Shown here: positions 52,338 to 61,185 of the stretch, in pieces
How the letters are laid out: each line of letters opens with the position of its first letter
Position numbering within the stretch: position 1 is the stretch's first letter
DNA from: Xanthobacter dioxanivorans
GTDB taxonomy: Bacteria; Pseudomonadota; Alphaproteobacteria; Rhizobiales; Xanthobacteraceae
Reading direction: 5' to 3'
DNA length: 64,000 nucleotides
NCBI RefSeq assembly: GCF_016807805.1
Contig: NZ_CP063362.1
Span: 4,320,501-4,384,500 of the forward strand
Program-made: the position numbers and the translations under genes
The notes under the pieces: model-generated
Told to the model about the DNA's origin: nothing
The model's database searches: none
Seen by the model: only the letters and a program-made list of their open reading frames with translations

Positions 52338-52949
52338 ATGTTCACCGGGATCGTCACCGACATGGGCGACATTGTCGCGGTCGAGGCGAAGGGGGAGGTG
52401 AAGACCCTCACCGTCGCGACCGACTATGAGGCCGCGGGCATCGATGTGGGGGCGTCCATCGCCCATGCCGGCGTCTGCCTGACGGTCACGTCGGTGTCGG
52501 CCGGCGGGCCGCGCGGCACGCTCTTCACCGTGGACGCGGCGCCGGAGACGCTGGCGATCACCACGGTGGGCAACTGGTCGCAAGGCCGCCGCATCAACCT
52601 GGAGCGCTCCCTGAAGATGGGGGACGAACTGGGTGGCCACATGGTGTCCGGCCATGTGGATGCAACCGCCCGCGTGGTATCCCGCGAGGACCTGGGGACC
52701 ACCACCCGCTTCGTGTTCGAGGTGCCGGAGCGGCTTGCGCGCTTCGTCGCGGCCAAGGGCTCGGTGGCGCTCGACGGCACCTCGCTGACGGTGAACACGG
52801 TGGAGGGCAACACCTTCTCCTGCCTGCTCATTCCCCACACCCTGGCGGTCACCACCTGGGGGGGCGTCAAGGCGGGGGACGCGGTCAATTTCGAGGTGGA
52901 CCTGATGGCCCGCTACGCCGCCCGGCTTGCGGAGTTCCCCCGGGCCTAG
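52338..52949 (+). CDS. ribE: Riboflavin synthase (alpha chain)
   Basis: A 203-residue enzyme making riboflavin from two lumazines. It holds two barrel repeats: MFTGIVTDMGDI with GVCLTV (near residue 50), and MGDELGGHMVSGHVDATARV with SVALDGTSLTVNTVEGN (near residues 95-155). No FMN riboswitch is seen upstream, since it lies inside the operon. It starts right after ribD. Confidence 0.95.
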   Translation: MFTGIVTDMGDIVAVEAKGEVKTLTVATDYEAAGIDVGASIAHAGVCLTVTSVSAGGPRGTLFTVDAAPETLAITTVGNWSQGRRINLERSLKMGDELGGHMVSGHVDATARVVSREDLGTTTRFVFEVPERLARFVAAKGSVALDGTSLTVNTVEGNTFSCLLIPHTLAVTTWGGVKAGDAVNFEVDLMARYAARLAEFPRA

Positions 52950-53009
52950 TACGCCTCGCGGCCAATTCCGGCGCCGGTCGCGGCGCCTCACATTTCGGGA
53001 GATGTTCCC

Positions 53010-53501
53010 ATGGTCACGACGCGCAGGGAAAGCGCGGGCGCCAGCGACGCCTCGCTCGAAGGGGCCCGGGTGCTCATCGTTGAGGGCCGGTATTACGAGG
53101 CCCTCGCGGACGAACTGCTCGCCGGCGCCCGCAAGGCGCTGGAGGCGGCGGGGGTCGAGGTGGAGGTGATCACCGTCCCCGGCGCCCTGGAGATTCCGAT
53201 CGCCATCGAGATCGCCCTGGAGGCCTCCGAGATCACCGGCATTGCGGTGGACGCGGCGGTGGGGCTGGGCGTGGTGATCCGCGGCGAGACCTTCCATTTC
53301 GACATCGTGGCGGGAGAATCCGCGCGGGGGATCATGGAAATCGGCATGGCCCACGCTCTGCCGGTGGGCAACGGCATCCTCACCGTGGACACCGAGGCCC
53401 AGGCCTGGGAGCGCGCGCGCGTCTCCGAGGGCAACAAGGGCGGCGGCGCGGCCGAGGCGGCGCTCAACCTGCTGCGCCTCAAACGCCGGCTCGAAGCATG
53501 A
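53010..53501 (+). CDS. ribH: 6,7-dimethyl-8-ribityllumazine synthase
   Basis: A 163-residue lumazine synthase. RVLIVEGRYYEALADELLAGA is at the start, VPGALEIPIAIEIALE near residue 58, and the catalytic His in GVVIRGETFHFDIVAGESARG near residue 92. The last part is EGNKGGGAAEAALNLLRL. The ATG follows CGGGAGATGTTCCC. Its stop overlaps the nusB start. Confidence 0.95.
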   Translation: MVTTRRESAGASDASLEGARVLIVEGRYYEALADELLAGARKALEAAGVEVEVITVPGALEIPIAIEIALEASEITGIAVDAAVGLGVVIRGETFHFDIVAGESARGIMEIGMAHALPVGNGILTVDTEAQAWERARVSEGNKGGGAAEAALNLLRLKRRLEA

Positions 53502-53977
53502 GGGACGCGAACGCTCCGGCAAAACCCATGAAGAAGAGCGCGGCCCGCCTCGGCGCGGTGCAGGCGCTCTACCAGATGGATCTCGCCCACACGCCCCTGA
53601 ACGACGTGCTGGCTGAGTTCGAGAGCCACTGGCTCGGCCAGGAGGTGGAGGGCGTCGAGATGCCCGACGCCGACGTGCGGCTGTTCCGCAGCGTGGTGGA
53701 AGGCGTGCTCAACGAGCAGCGGCGGATCGATCCGCTGGTGGACGGCGCCCTGTCCAACGGCTGGCCGCTGAAGCGGGTGGAGGCGGTGCTGCGCGCGGTG
53801 CTGCGCGCCGGCGCCTATGAGCTTCTCTCCAAGCCGGACGTGCCCGCCCGCGTGGTCATCACCGAATATGTGAACGTGGCCGGGGCCTTCCTCGACCGGG
53901 ACGAGACCGGCATGGTGAACGCCGTGCTCGACACGCTGGCCCGCGAGGCGCGGCCGTCCGAGTTTTCCGGGGGCTGA
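53498..53977 (+). CDS. nusB: Transcription antitermination factor NusB
   Basis: A 159-residue all-helical factor that pairs with NusE in rRNA antitermination. It has ARLGAVQALYQMDLAHTPLNDVL near the start, the middle VEGVLNEQRRIDPLVDGALSNGWPLKRV and the C-terminal GAYELLSKPDVPARVVITEYVNVA. The ATG overlaps the ribH stop and thiL starts one base after its stop. The rib-nusB-thiL order is conserved in alphaproteobacteria. Confidence 0.95.
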   Translation: MRDANAPAKPMKKSAARLGAVQALYQMDLAHTPLNDVLAEFESHWLGQEVEGVEMPDADVRLFRSVVEGVLNEQRRIDPLVDGALSNGWPLKRVEAVLRAVLRAGAYELLSKPDVPARVVITEYVNVAGAFLDRDETGMVNAVLDTLAREARPSEFSGG

Positions 53978-53978
53978 C

Positions 53979-54974
53979 ATGCAGAGCGGCGATTCGGGGG
54001 AAGACCGGTTCATCGCCCGCTTCTTCCGTCCCATCGCCGGCTCCGCCGCCGCTCTCGGCCTCATGGACGATGCGGCGCTGCTCGCGCCGCCGGACGGCTG
54101 CGACCTCGTCCTCACCAAGGACGCCGTGGTCGCGGGGGTGCATTTCTTCCCCGACGACCCGCCCGCCTCCATCGCCCGCAAGGCGCTCAGGGTGAACCTT
54201 TCCGACCTCGCGGCGAAGGGCGCGGCCCCCCTCGGGGCGCTGCTCGCCATCGCCTTGCCGAAGGGCACGCCCGACGCCTGGATGGAGGCCTTCGCCGCCG
54301 CCCTCGGCGCCGATGCGGCGGCCTTCGGCTGCCCGATTCTCGGGGGCGACACGGTTTCGACGCCGGGTCCGGTGACCATCTCCCTCACGGCGCTCGGCTC
54401 GGTTCCGAAGGGCGGCTTCGTGCCGCGCACGGGGGCAGGGCCCGGACAGGCGATCGTCGTGTCCGGCACCATCGGCGACGGGGCCCTCGGCCTGGTGCTG
54501 AGGCAGGATGCGGCGCGGCGCGCCTTTGCCGGCCTGGATCTCGAACAGCGCGGCCACCTGCTCGACCGCTATCTCCACCCGCAGCCGCGCCTTGCCCTCG
54601 CCCCTGTCGTGCGCGCCTACGCGACGGCCGCCATGGACGTGTCCGACGGCCTCGCCGGGGACGTGGCCAAGATGCTGCGGGTGTCCGGATGCGGCGGGCG
54701 CATCGAGGCGCGGCGGGTGCCCCTGTCGGCGGCCGCCGCGGCCGTGGTGGCGGCGGAGCCGGCCTTGCTGGCCACCGTGCTCGGCGGCGGGGATGACTAC
54801 GAGATCGTCGCCTGCGTGCCCCATGCGCGGCTGCCGGCCTTCGCGGCGGATGCGGCCCGGGCCGGCGTGCCGGTGGCCCGCATCGGCGAGACGCGGGACG
54901 GGCAGGGGCTCGACGTGACCGATGCCGGCGGGCGGCCCCTGGATCTCGGCGCCGGCAGCTTCAGCCATTTCTGA
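53979..54974 (+). CDS. thiL: Thiamine-monophosphate kinase ThiL
   Basis: A 331-residue AIR-synthase-fold kinase making thiamine diphosphate. It has MDDAALLAPPDGCDLVLTKDAVVAGVHFF near residue 30 (Asp pair), NLSDLAAKGAAPLGALLAIALP, GGDTVSTPGPVTISLTALG near residue 125, AAMDVSDGLAGDVAKML near residue 215 and GGGDDYEIV near residue 265. It is last in the nrdR to thiL run and converges on the cupredoxin-like gene with a 30-bp gap. Confidence 0.94.
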   Translation: MQSGDSGEDRFIARFFRPIAGSAAALGLMDDAALLAPPDGCDLVLTKDAVVAGVHFFPDDPPASIARKALRVNLSDLAAKGAAPLGALLAIALPKGTPDAWMEAFAAALGADAAAFGCPILGGDTVSTPGPVTISLTALGSVPKGGFVPRTGAGPGQAIVVSGTIGDGALGLVLRQDAARRAFAGLDLEQRGHLLDRYLHPQPRLALAPVVRAYATAAMDVSDGLAGDVAKMLRVSGCGGRIEARRVPLSAAAAAVVAAEPALLATVLGGGDDYEIVACVPHARLPAFAADAARAGVPVARIGETRDGQGLDVTDAGGRPLDLGAGSFSHF

Positions 54975-55004
54975 AGCTGCATCGGCAGCGGGAAAAGCCC
55001 AGCC

Positions 55005-56282
55005 TCAGCTGGTCACCTCGTAGTTCGCCGTCGCCACCACCTCGCCGTCGCCGCCACGCTGGCCCACGATGGACCAGGTGCCCGGCGTCGCGGCGCGGAA
55101 GGCGACCCGAACCGTGGCCTTGGCGGGAACTGGCACGGTATCATGCCACCAAGGCTTCCAACCGTCGTCGAGCCCGTCCAGCAGCCGCACCGGATGGCCG
55201 GCAATGGCGACGGACACCGGCGCGTCGAGGCTGTTGACGAGGGTGAGCACCACGCTCCTGCCCGCCTTCACCTTGCCCAGGGCCGTGGCCTTGCCGGCCG
55301 GGCCGCCGCCGATGGCAAGCTCGACCCGCAAGGCATCCTTGAGCGGGATTTCCGCCGGCAGGCCGTTGCCCGGCAGCGGCGCGGGCGGGCCGGAGGGGGC
55401 GGTTCCCGCCGGCCCGACCGGGGTGATGACCGCGAGGCGAATGGGATCCTGCGTGGTCTCGATCTCGATGATGGTGGCGTCCGCGTCGTCGAGGGTGGCG
55501 GCCACATCCACCCGCCCCGATGGAGCGATGTTGACGCGTCCGTCCTTCACCTCGAACGGCTGGTCCACCGGCTGGCCGTCCACCGCGATGACATAGCTCG
55601 CGGGGCCGCGGATCTTCAGGCGCAGGAACAGGGGCGTCGCGTTCACCAGGCGCAGCCGGGTGCGCCCGCTCGCCGGTCCCTGCAAGGTGGGGGAGATGGC
55701 CCCGTTCACCGGAAAGATGGGCACCCCGCTCTCGGGCGGGAAGGACTGGATGAACAAAAGGTGTTCCGACGCATAGGCCGGGGGGCCGGCCTCCGCCACC
55801 ACCAGCGCGCCCGACAACGCCCGGCGGGCAAGGGAAGGGGAGGTGGCATGGTACCAGAAGGTGCCGGCATCCTGCGGGGTGAAGCGGATGTCCCGAGTGT
55901 GGCCCGGCGCCACCGGCGCTCCGGCCAGGTCGTCGGCGCCCGGCAGGCGCACGCCCTGCCAGACCAGGGAGAAGCCTTCGTTCAAGCCATTGCTGACGGA
56001 TACCGCCAGCTCGGTGCCCTTCTTCACCCGCAGGACGGGTCCCGGTAGGGCGTCGTTGAACAGGGCGATGCTGCCCTGCCCGGCGAGCTCCGGCCGGCTG
56101 CCCGGTGCCGCGGCGAGGGGCACCGGCGGCGCCAGGGGCAGCGTCGCAGGTGCGGGGGTCGGCTTCGGCGTCGCTGCCGGCGCCTGCGCGAGGGCGGGAA
56201 GCACCGCGCCCGCCGTGCTGGCGAAAGAGAGGGCTGCGGCCCCCTTGAGGAGGGTGCGACGGGAGGGAATCGGCGTGGTCAC
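55005..56282 (-). CDS. Multicopper-oxidase-fold periplasmic protein lacking copper ligands (FtsP/SufI-like)
   Basis: A 425-residue exported protein. A twin-arginine signal (PSRRTLLKGAAALSFAS) is followed by a Pro-rich linker and cupredoxin domains. The usual HWHG is LVWQG (near residue 125). WYHxH is WYHATS (near 155). The last domain has no HPxHxHGH or HCHxxxHxxxGM. Nearly all type 1, 2 and 3 copper ligands are therefore absent, as in the division protein FtsP/SufI. A structural or folding role is more likely than oxidase activity. The GTG start follows CCGGAGACGTAGC. Confidence 0.85.
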   Translation of the reverse strand: MTTPIPSRRTLLKGAAALSFASTAGAVLPALAQAPAATPKPTPAPATLPLAPPVPLAAAPGSRPELAGQGSIALFNDALPGPVLRVKKGTELAVSVSNGLNEGFSLVWQGVRLPGADDLAGAPVAPGHTRDIRFTPQDAGTFWYHATSPSLARRALSGALVVAEAGPPAYASEHLLFIQSFPPESGVPIFPVNGAISPTLQGPASGRTRLRLVNATPLFLRLKIRGPASYVIAVDGQPVDQPFEVKDGRVNIAPSGRVDVAATLDDADATIIEIETTQDPIRLAVITPVGPAGTAPSGPPAPLPGNGLPAEIPLKDALRVELAIGGGPAGKATALGKVKAGRSVVLTLVNSLDAPVSVAIAGHPVRLLDGLDDGWKPWWHDTVPVPAKATVRVAFRAATPGTWSIVGQRGGDGEVVATANYEVTS

Positions 56283-56521
56283 GCTACGTCTCCGGGCCAG
56301 GTCGCAGGACCATCCAACGTGGCCGAAAAAAGGGCAAGCGGCATTGCGTTTCACGGTGAAGAGCGCGGGGCGCGCGGCTCCGGCCCGGCCCGGCGGACGC
56401 ATCGCGGGCGCCGGCGGGACAACGTGCGGCGCAGGCCCGTCCGCCTCGGGGGAGGGGCGCCGGGGACGCCCGCCCGCCGTTCCCGGGGCGCCGCCCGGCC
56501 GCCGTGCGGGGCGCCATTTTC

Positions 56522-56549
56522 TTGCTGCGCCCGCGCGGGAGCGTGATAT
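56522..56549 (+). promoter_or_regulatory. Possible promoter of the tRNA-Leu gene
   Basis: TTGCTG and TGATAT are 16 bp apart, the only promoter-like pair in the gene-free stretch 56283-56673. It lies about 120 bp before the tRNA. The rest of this stretch is very GC-rich with no visible gene. Weak call. Confidence 0.3.
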
Positions 56550-56673
56550 AAGCCCCGACCCGACCGTGCGTGCCGCTGCGCGCGCGAGCGGCTGAGCCTC
56601 GATGGTGCGCGTCCTCGACGGAACGCGGCGACGGGTGCGCGTCGTTCGGCGCCGCCCGCGGCGCGGGGGTCCT

Positions 56674-56758
56674 GCGGGCGTGGCGGAACTGGTAGACGCG
56701 CGGGATTTAGGTTCCCGTGACGCAAGTCGTGGGGGTTCGAAACCCTCCGCCCGCACCA
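56674..56758 (+). tRNA. tRNA-Leu (anticodon UAG)
   Basis: An 85-base tRNA including an encoded CCA. The acceptor GCGGGCG pairs with CGCCCGC. The D arm is GCGGAACTGGTAGACGCGC. The anticodon stem CGGGA/TCCCG surrounds TTTAGGT, giving UAG. A variable arm of class II type follows (GTGACGCAAGTCGT). The T arm is GGGGGTTCGAAACCCTC. It reads CUN leucine codons. Confidence 0.95.
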
Positions 56759-56762
56759 CGTC

Positions 56763-56846
56763 GCCGGCTCATGCATCGCGGCTCGTGCATCGCGGCCCAT
56801 ATGTCGCGGTTCATGTTTCGCGGCTCATGTGTCGCGGCTCATGCGT
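56763..56846 (+). repeat. Six 14-bp tandem repeats after tRNA-Leu
   Basis: Six imperfect units of 14 bp (for example CGCGGCTCATGTGT and CGCGGCTCATGCGT) start four bases after the tRNA CCA. Differences fall mostly at the AT(G/A)-containing end. The array lies 123 bp before the tig start. Unit length is not a multiple of three, so it is not a coding repeat. Confidence 0.9.
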
Positions 56847-56969
56847 CGTCGGCGCTGGGTGCCAGCAGCCTCGGGTCCCGGCAGGGACCCCGGGCGCGGC
56901 CGCCGGGCGCGAGGCGTCGGTTTTCCAGGGAATACCGCGTGATGCGGGACAGGATGTGAAGGCAAGACG

Positions 56970-58319
56970 ATGCAGGTGACCGAGACCCAGGCCGATGGCC
57001 TCAAGCGCGCGTTCCGTGTGGTGGTGTCCGCCGCCGACCTCGACGCCAAGGCCGACGCCCGGCTGAACGAGCTCAAGGGCCAGGTGAAGCTGAACGGCTT
57101 CCGCCCCGGCAAGGTGCCGACCGCGCACCTGAAGCGCGTCTACGGCAAGTCCGTCTATTCCGAGGTGATCGAGCAGACGGTCAACGAGACCAACGGCAAG
57201 CTCGTTGAGGAGCACGGCTTCAAGCTCGCCCTCCAGCCGAAGGTGAAGCTCTCCGACGGCCAGCAGGGCGAGACCCTGCTCGATGGCGGCAAGGATCTCG
57301 CCTACGACGTGGAGCTGGAGATCCTGCCGAAGATCGAGCTCAGCAACTTCAAGGACATCGCCATCGAGAAGCTGGTGGTGGACGTGAGCGACGCCGAGGT
57401 GGACGAGACCATCCAGCGCATCGCCGACTCCAACCGGCCGTTCGCCACCAAGGAGGGCGCCGCCGAGACCGGCGACCGCGTCACCATCGACTTCACCGGC
57501 TATGTGGACGGCGAGAAGTTCCCCGGCGGCGAGGGCGAGAACATCGACGTCCTCCTCGGCTCCAAGGGCTTCATCCCGGGCTTCGAGGAGCAGCTGGTCG
57601 GCGCGGTGGCCGGCGAGAGCCGCACCCTCCAGGTCACCTTCCCCGAGACCTATGCCGCCAAGGAACTCGCCGGCAAGGCCGCCACCTTCGAGGTGACGGT
57701 GAAGTCGGTGGACGCGGCCGGCCCCATCGCCATCGACGACGAGTTCGCCAAGACCCTCGGCCAGGAGAGCCTGGACAAGCTCAAGGAGACGGTGCGCGGG
57801 CGCATCACCCAGGAGCATGCCGGCGCCGCCCGCCAGAAGGTGAAGCGCGCCCTCCTCGACGCCCTCGACGCCGCGCACCGGTTCGACGTGCCGGAAGGCC
57901 TCGTGGAACAGGAGTTCGCCGGCGTGTGGGGCCGGGTGCAGGAAGACCTCGCCGGCCAGAACCGCACCTTCGCCGACGAGGGCACCACCGAAGAGGAAGC
58001 CCGCCAGGATTACCGCCGCATCGCCGAACGCCGCGTGCGCCTCGGCCTGGTGCTTGCGGAAATCGGTGAGCGCAACAATATCCAGGTTTCCGACGACGAG
58101 GTGACCCGCGCGGTGGTGGAACGGGCCCGCCAGTTCCCCGGCCAGGAGCAGCAGGTGTGGGACTATTACCGCCGCACCCCCGAAGCGCTGGCCTCCGTGC
58201 GTGCACCCCTGTTCGAGGAGAAGGTCGTTGATTTCCTTCTGGAGCTCGCCAACGTGACCGAGAAGACGGTCACCAAGGAAGAGCTCTACAAGGAAGAGGA
58301 CGACGAGAAGGCCGCCTGA
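56970..58319 (+). CDS. tig: Trigger factor (ribosome-bound chaperone)
   Basis: A 449-residue chaperone and peptidyl-prolyl isomerase. The ribosome-binding tail motif lies in [22 protein letters not shown] near residue 45. The FKBP-like domain is near 155-245 ([20 protein letters not shown]). A helical C-terminal chaperone domain has [16 protein letters not shown] and ends in acidic residues. The ATG is preceded by GAAGGCAAGACG. It opens the quality-control cluster tig-clpP-clpX-lon. Confidence 0.96.
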   Translation: MQVTETQADGLKRAFRVVVSAADLDAKADARLNELKGQVKLNGFRPGKVPTAHLKRVYGKSVYSEVIEQTVNETNGKLVEEHGFKLALQPKVKLSDGQQGETLLDGGKDLAYDVELEILPKIELSNFKDIAIEKLVVDVSDAEVDETIQRIADSNRPFATKEGAAETGDRVTIDFTGYVDGEKFPGGEGENIDVLLGSKGFIPGFEEQLVGAVAGESRTLQVTFPETYAAKELAGKAATFEVTVKSVDAAGPIAIDDEFAKTLGQESLDKLKETVRGRITQEHAGAARQKVKRALLDALDAAHRFDVPEGLVEQEFAGVWGRVQEDLAGQNRTFADEGTTEEEARQDYRRIAERRVRLGLVLAEIGERNNIQVSDDEVTRAVVERARQFPGQEQQVWDYYRRTPEALASVRAPLFEEKVVDFLLELANVTEKTVTKEELYKEEDDEKAA

Positions 58320-58511
58320 GGGGCGGAGTTCGTTCCGATGGGATGGTCATCCGATCGGGGAGACGGTCTCTTTTCCTGAGGTCGGAGACGGCACTTGCGC
58401 CCCGCGCGATGCGGGGGGCCGGGGCCGGCTCGGAGGCCGCTCCCGTCCTGCGACGAAATTGCGCGGCCCGCCCGCCCGGCGTGCCGCCGCCCCGCGCCCT
58501 GAGGACTGACG

Positions 58512-59147
58512 ATGCGTGATCCTGTCGATACTTATATGAATTACCTCATCCCCATGGTGGTCGAGCAGACCAACCGTGGCGAGCGGTCCTACGACATCTT
58601 TTCCCGTCTCCTGAAGGAGCGCATCCTCTTCCTCACCGGCCCGGTCGAGGACGGCATGGCGACGCTTGCCGTGGCGCAGCTCCTGTTCCTGGAGGCGGAC
58701 AATCCGAAGAAGGAGATCTCGATGTACATCAACTCCCCCGGGGGAGTGGTGACGTCGGGCCTCGCCATCTACGACACCATGCAGTTCATCAAGCCTGCGG
58801 TGTCCACGCTCTGCATCGGCCAGGCGGCCTCCATGGGCTCGCTGCTGCTGACCGCGGGCGAGAAGGGCATGCGCTTCGCGCTGCCGAACGCGCGAATCAT
58901 GGTCCATCAGCCGTCCGGCGGCTTCTCGGGCCAGGTGACGGACATCATGCTGCACGCGCAGGAGATCCTGAACCTGAAGAAGCGCCTGAATGAAATCTAT
59001 GTGAAGCACACCGGGCAGCCGCTGAAGGCCATCGAGGACGCGCTGGAACGCGACAACTTCCTTACCTCGGACGCCGCCAAGGACTTCGGGTTGATCGATT
59101 CCGTGATCGACAAGCGCCCGACCGACGAGACCGCAAAGGCGGCCTGA
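58512..59147 (+). CDS. clpP: ATP-dependent Clp protease proteolytic subunit
   Basis: A 211-residue serine peptidase. The catalytic Ser is in [14 protein letters not shown] (near residue 107), the His in [15 protein letters not shown] (near 132), and the Asp in the following helix region. [23 protein letters not shown] near residue 35 and [17 protein letters not shown] are also typical. The ATG follows GAGGACTGACG. It forms a chamber with ClpX or ClpA. Confidence 0.96.
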   Translation: MRDPVDTYMNYLIPMVVEQTNRGERSYDIFSRLLKERILFLTGPVEDGMATLAVAQLLFLEADNPKKEISMYINSPGGVVTSGLAIYDTMQFIKPAVSTLCIGQAASMGSLLLTAGEKGMRFALPNARIMVHQPSGGFSGQVTDIMLHAQEILNLKKRLNEIYVKHTGQPLKAIEDALERDNFLTSDAAKDFGLIDSVIDKRPTDETAKAA

Positions 59148-59247
59148 TCCGGCGCAGCCCGGGGGGTGTTCTCGAAATTCCCCCCCTTGCGTGCGGTGCA
59201 AGATCGCGCTTGCATGTCATTAAGCCGGCATCGGATGCCGCGTAGTC

Positions 59248-59274
59248 GGCCCCTGCCTCGAAAAGGCGGGGGCC
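59248..59274 (+). terminator. Hairpin after clpP
   Basis: GGCCCCTGCCT and AGGCGGGGGCC form a stem with one mismatch around CGAAA, 101 bp past the clpP stop. The T content after it is low, so it may be a weak or factor-assisted terminator. Confidence 0.45.
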
Positions 59275-59429
59275 GTTGCGTTCCGGGGTCTTCACCTTTC
59301 GGCAGGACCCTCGGCTCAGGATGGGGCGGACGACGCGATGAAGGCGCGCGTGATCGGCCGGATGTTTATTTTTCCGGCAATTCGCCATTTGGGGAATGTC
59401 GCTTCCCTGCCTTGATCGTGTCGCCTCGG

Positions 59430-59534
59430 GGTGATTGGCTCTTGCGAACCAATCACCGTTTCGGGATTGGCGAGCTTTTTGCTTCGTCCAATCCCCATAT
59501 GTGATCCTAGCGAAACGGACACATAGCGTGTCCG
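59430..59534 (+). promoter_or_regulatory. Hairpin-rich clpX leader with mutually exclusive pairings
   Basis: The 412-bp gap between clpP and clpX contains three successive hairpins. They are GGTGATTGG/CCAATCACC (59430-59438 and 59449-59457), GGGATTGG/CCAATCCC (59463-59470 and 59488-59495) and CGGACAC/GTGTCCG (59516-59522 and 59528-59534). Because the first two share GATTGG/CCAATC, the second arm of one can pair with the first arm of the next. Two alternative folds are therefore possible in the leader, ending 25 bp before the ATG. No known riboswitch is recognised. Confidence 0.5.
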
Positions 59535-59559
59535 GGTCGGTAGATCGTAGGAGACGAAG

Positions 59560-60828
59560 ATGAGCAAGACCGGCGGCAGCGACAGCAAGAACACGCTTTA
59601 TTGCTCGTTCTGCGGCAAAAGCCAGCATGAGGTCAGGAAGCTCATCGCCGGACCGACCGTGTTCATCTGCGACGAGTGCGTCGAGTTGTGCATGGACATC
59701 ATCCGGGAAGAGTCCAAGTCCTCTCTGGTGAAGTCGCGGGATGGCATCCCGACCCCGAAGGAGATCCGCAAGGTCCTCGATGATTATGTCATCGGGCAGG
59801 ACCACGCGAAGAAGGTCCTCTCGGTGGCGGTGCACAATCACTACAAGCGCCTCAACCACGCCTCCAAGCACGGGGACGTGGAGCTCGCCAAGTCCAACAT
59901 CCTGCTGATCGGGCCCACCGGCTCCGGCAAGACGCTGCTGGCGCAGACCCTGGCGCGCATCCTCGACGTGCCCTTCACCATGGCCGACGCCACCACGCTG
60001 ACCGAAGCCGGCTACGTGGGCGAGGACGTGGAGAACATCATCCTCAAGCTGCTCCAGGCCGCCGACTACAACGTCGAGCGGGCGCAGCGCGGCATCGTCT
60101 ACATCGACGAGATCGACAAGATCAGTCGCAAATCCGACAATCCCTCCATCACCCGCGACGTGTCGGGCGAGGGCGTGCAGCAGGCGCTGCTGAAGATCAT
60201 GGAAGGCACGGTGGCCTCCGTTCCCCCCCAGGGCGGGCGCAAGCATCCCCAGCAGGAGTTCCTGCAGGTGGACACCACCAACATCCTGTTCATCTGCGGC
60301 GGCGCCTTCGCCGGCCTCGACAAGATCATCTCGTCGCGCTCGAAGGGCTCCACCTCCATCGGCTTCCAGGCCAAGGTGGCCCCGCCCGAGGATCGTCGCC
60401 CGGGCGAGCTGTTCCGCGAGGTGGAGCCCGAGGATCTGCTGAAGTACGGCCTCATCCCCGAGTTCATCGGCCGCCTGCCCGTGCTGGCGACGCTGGGTGA
60501 CCTCGACGAGGAGGCGCTGAAGAAGATCCTCTCCGAGCCGAAGAACGCGCTGGTGAAGCAGTACCAGCGGCTGTTCGAGATGGAGAGCGTCGACCTCACC
60601 ATCCACGAGGAAGCCCTCGGCGCCATCGCCCGCAAGGCGATCGAGCGCAAGACCGGCGCCCGCGGGCTTCGTTCCATCATGGAGGGCATCCTGCTCGACA
60701 CCATGTTCGACCTCCCCGGTCTCGAAGGGGTGGAAGAGGTGGTGATCAGCCGGGAGGTCGTCGAGCAGAATGCGCGTCCGCTCTATATTTACGCGGATCG
60801 CGTCGGCGACGCCGGCGCCAGTGCGTAG
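59560..60828 (+). CDS. clpX: ATP-dependent Clp protease ATPase subunit ClpX
   Basis: A 422-residue AAA+ unfoldase. The N-terminal zinc domain is [10 protein letters not shown] ... [10 protein letters not shown] (residues 10-42). Walker A is [17 protein letters not shown] near residue 118. The pore loop is in [12 protein letters not shown]. Walker B is [10 protein letters not shown] near residue 183. The IGF loop region precedes the C-terminal [13 protein letters not shown] near residue 370. The ATG follows GTAGGAGACGAAG. It is separated from clpP by a structured leader. Confidence 0.97.
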   Translation: MSKTGGSDSKNTLYCSFCGKSQHEVRKLIAGPTVFICDECVELCMDIIREESKSSLVKSRDGIPTPKEIRKVLDDYVIGQDHAKKVLSVAVHNHYKRLNHASKHGDVELAKSNILLIGPTGSGKTLLAQTLARILDVPFTMADATTLTEAGYVGEDVENIILKLLQAADYNVERAQRGIVYIDEIDKISRKSDNPSITRDVSGEGVQQALLKIMEGTVASVPPQGGRKHPQQEFLQVDTTNILFICGGAFAGLDKIISSRSKGSTSIGFQAKVAPPEDRRPGELFREVEPEDLLKYGLIPEFIGRLPVLATLGDLDEEALKKILSEPKNALVKQYQRLFEMESVDLTIHEEALGAIARKAIERKTGARGLRSIMEGILLDTMFDLPGLEGVEEVVISREVVEQNARPLYIYADRVGDAGASA

Positions 60829-60843
60829 TGGCCTGGACCCCAT

Positions 60844-60877
60844 GCCTCTCCCCCGACCTTGCGGCGAGGGGGGAGGC
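60844..60877. repeat. Palindromic element in the clpX-lon gap
   Basis: GCCTCTCCCCC and GGGGGGGAGGC-type arms surround GACCTTGCGGC. This is the same CTCCCC/GGGGAG family seen near 34628-34760 and 63682-63702. A second palindrome, GGCCGT...ACGGCC, follows at 60905-60919. The rest of the gap 60829-61185 holds the lon promoter. Confidence 0.6.
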
Positions 60878-60996
60878 TGGGGCTCGGGTCGGGTTCGGGT
60901 CCCGGGCCGTGGCACGGCCGGGGGCGGGAAACGGGGGATGACGGTCGCCGCCGCGGCAGCGATCCGCCCTCTCCCCACAGACGTAAACGGGTCGCC

Positions 60997-61025
60997 CTTG
61001 AAACGGGCAGGTTGCGTGTCCATCT
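60997..61025 (+). promoter_or_regulatory. RpoH (sigma-32)-like heat-shock promoter of lon
   Basis: CTTGAAA, a 14-base spacer and GTCCATCT match the sigma-32 pattern CTTGAAA-N13/14-CCCCATNT well. It lies 161 bp upstream of the lon ATG. lon is a heat-shock gene in many proteobacteria. Confidence 0.75.
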
Positions 61026-61185
61026 ACTTTTCGAATGTTCCGGTCTCGGGGGTCGGACCTCGTGCCTCCTGCGGCATCCGCCGCTTCAGCATTGAAATTC
61101 CACACCCGTCTCCGGCCGCGTGCACGCGCGGCAGCGTCCAATTGCGTCCTGTTCCGGCGCGTGCACTTCTTGAAAGGATTGCGTC

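Noticed and set aside
56283..56673. Open frame extending the cupredoxin-like gene upstream to 56759
   Set aside because: The extension crosses into the tRNA-Leu gene and lacks a ribosome site, while the GTG at 56282 directly precedes a Tat signal.
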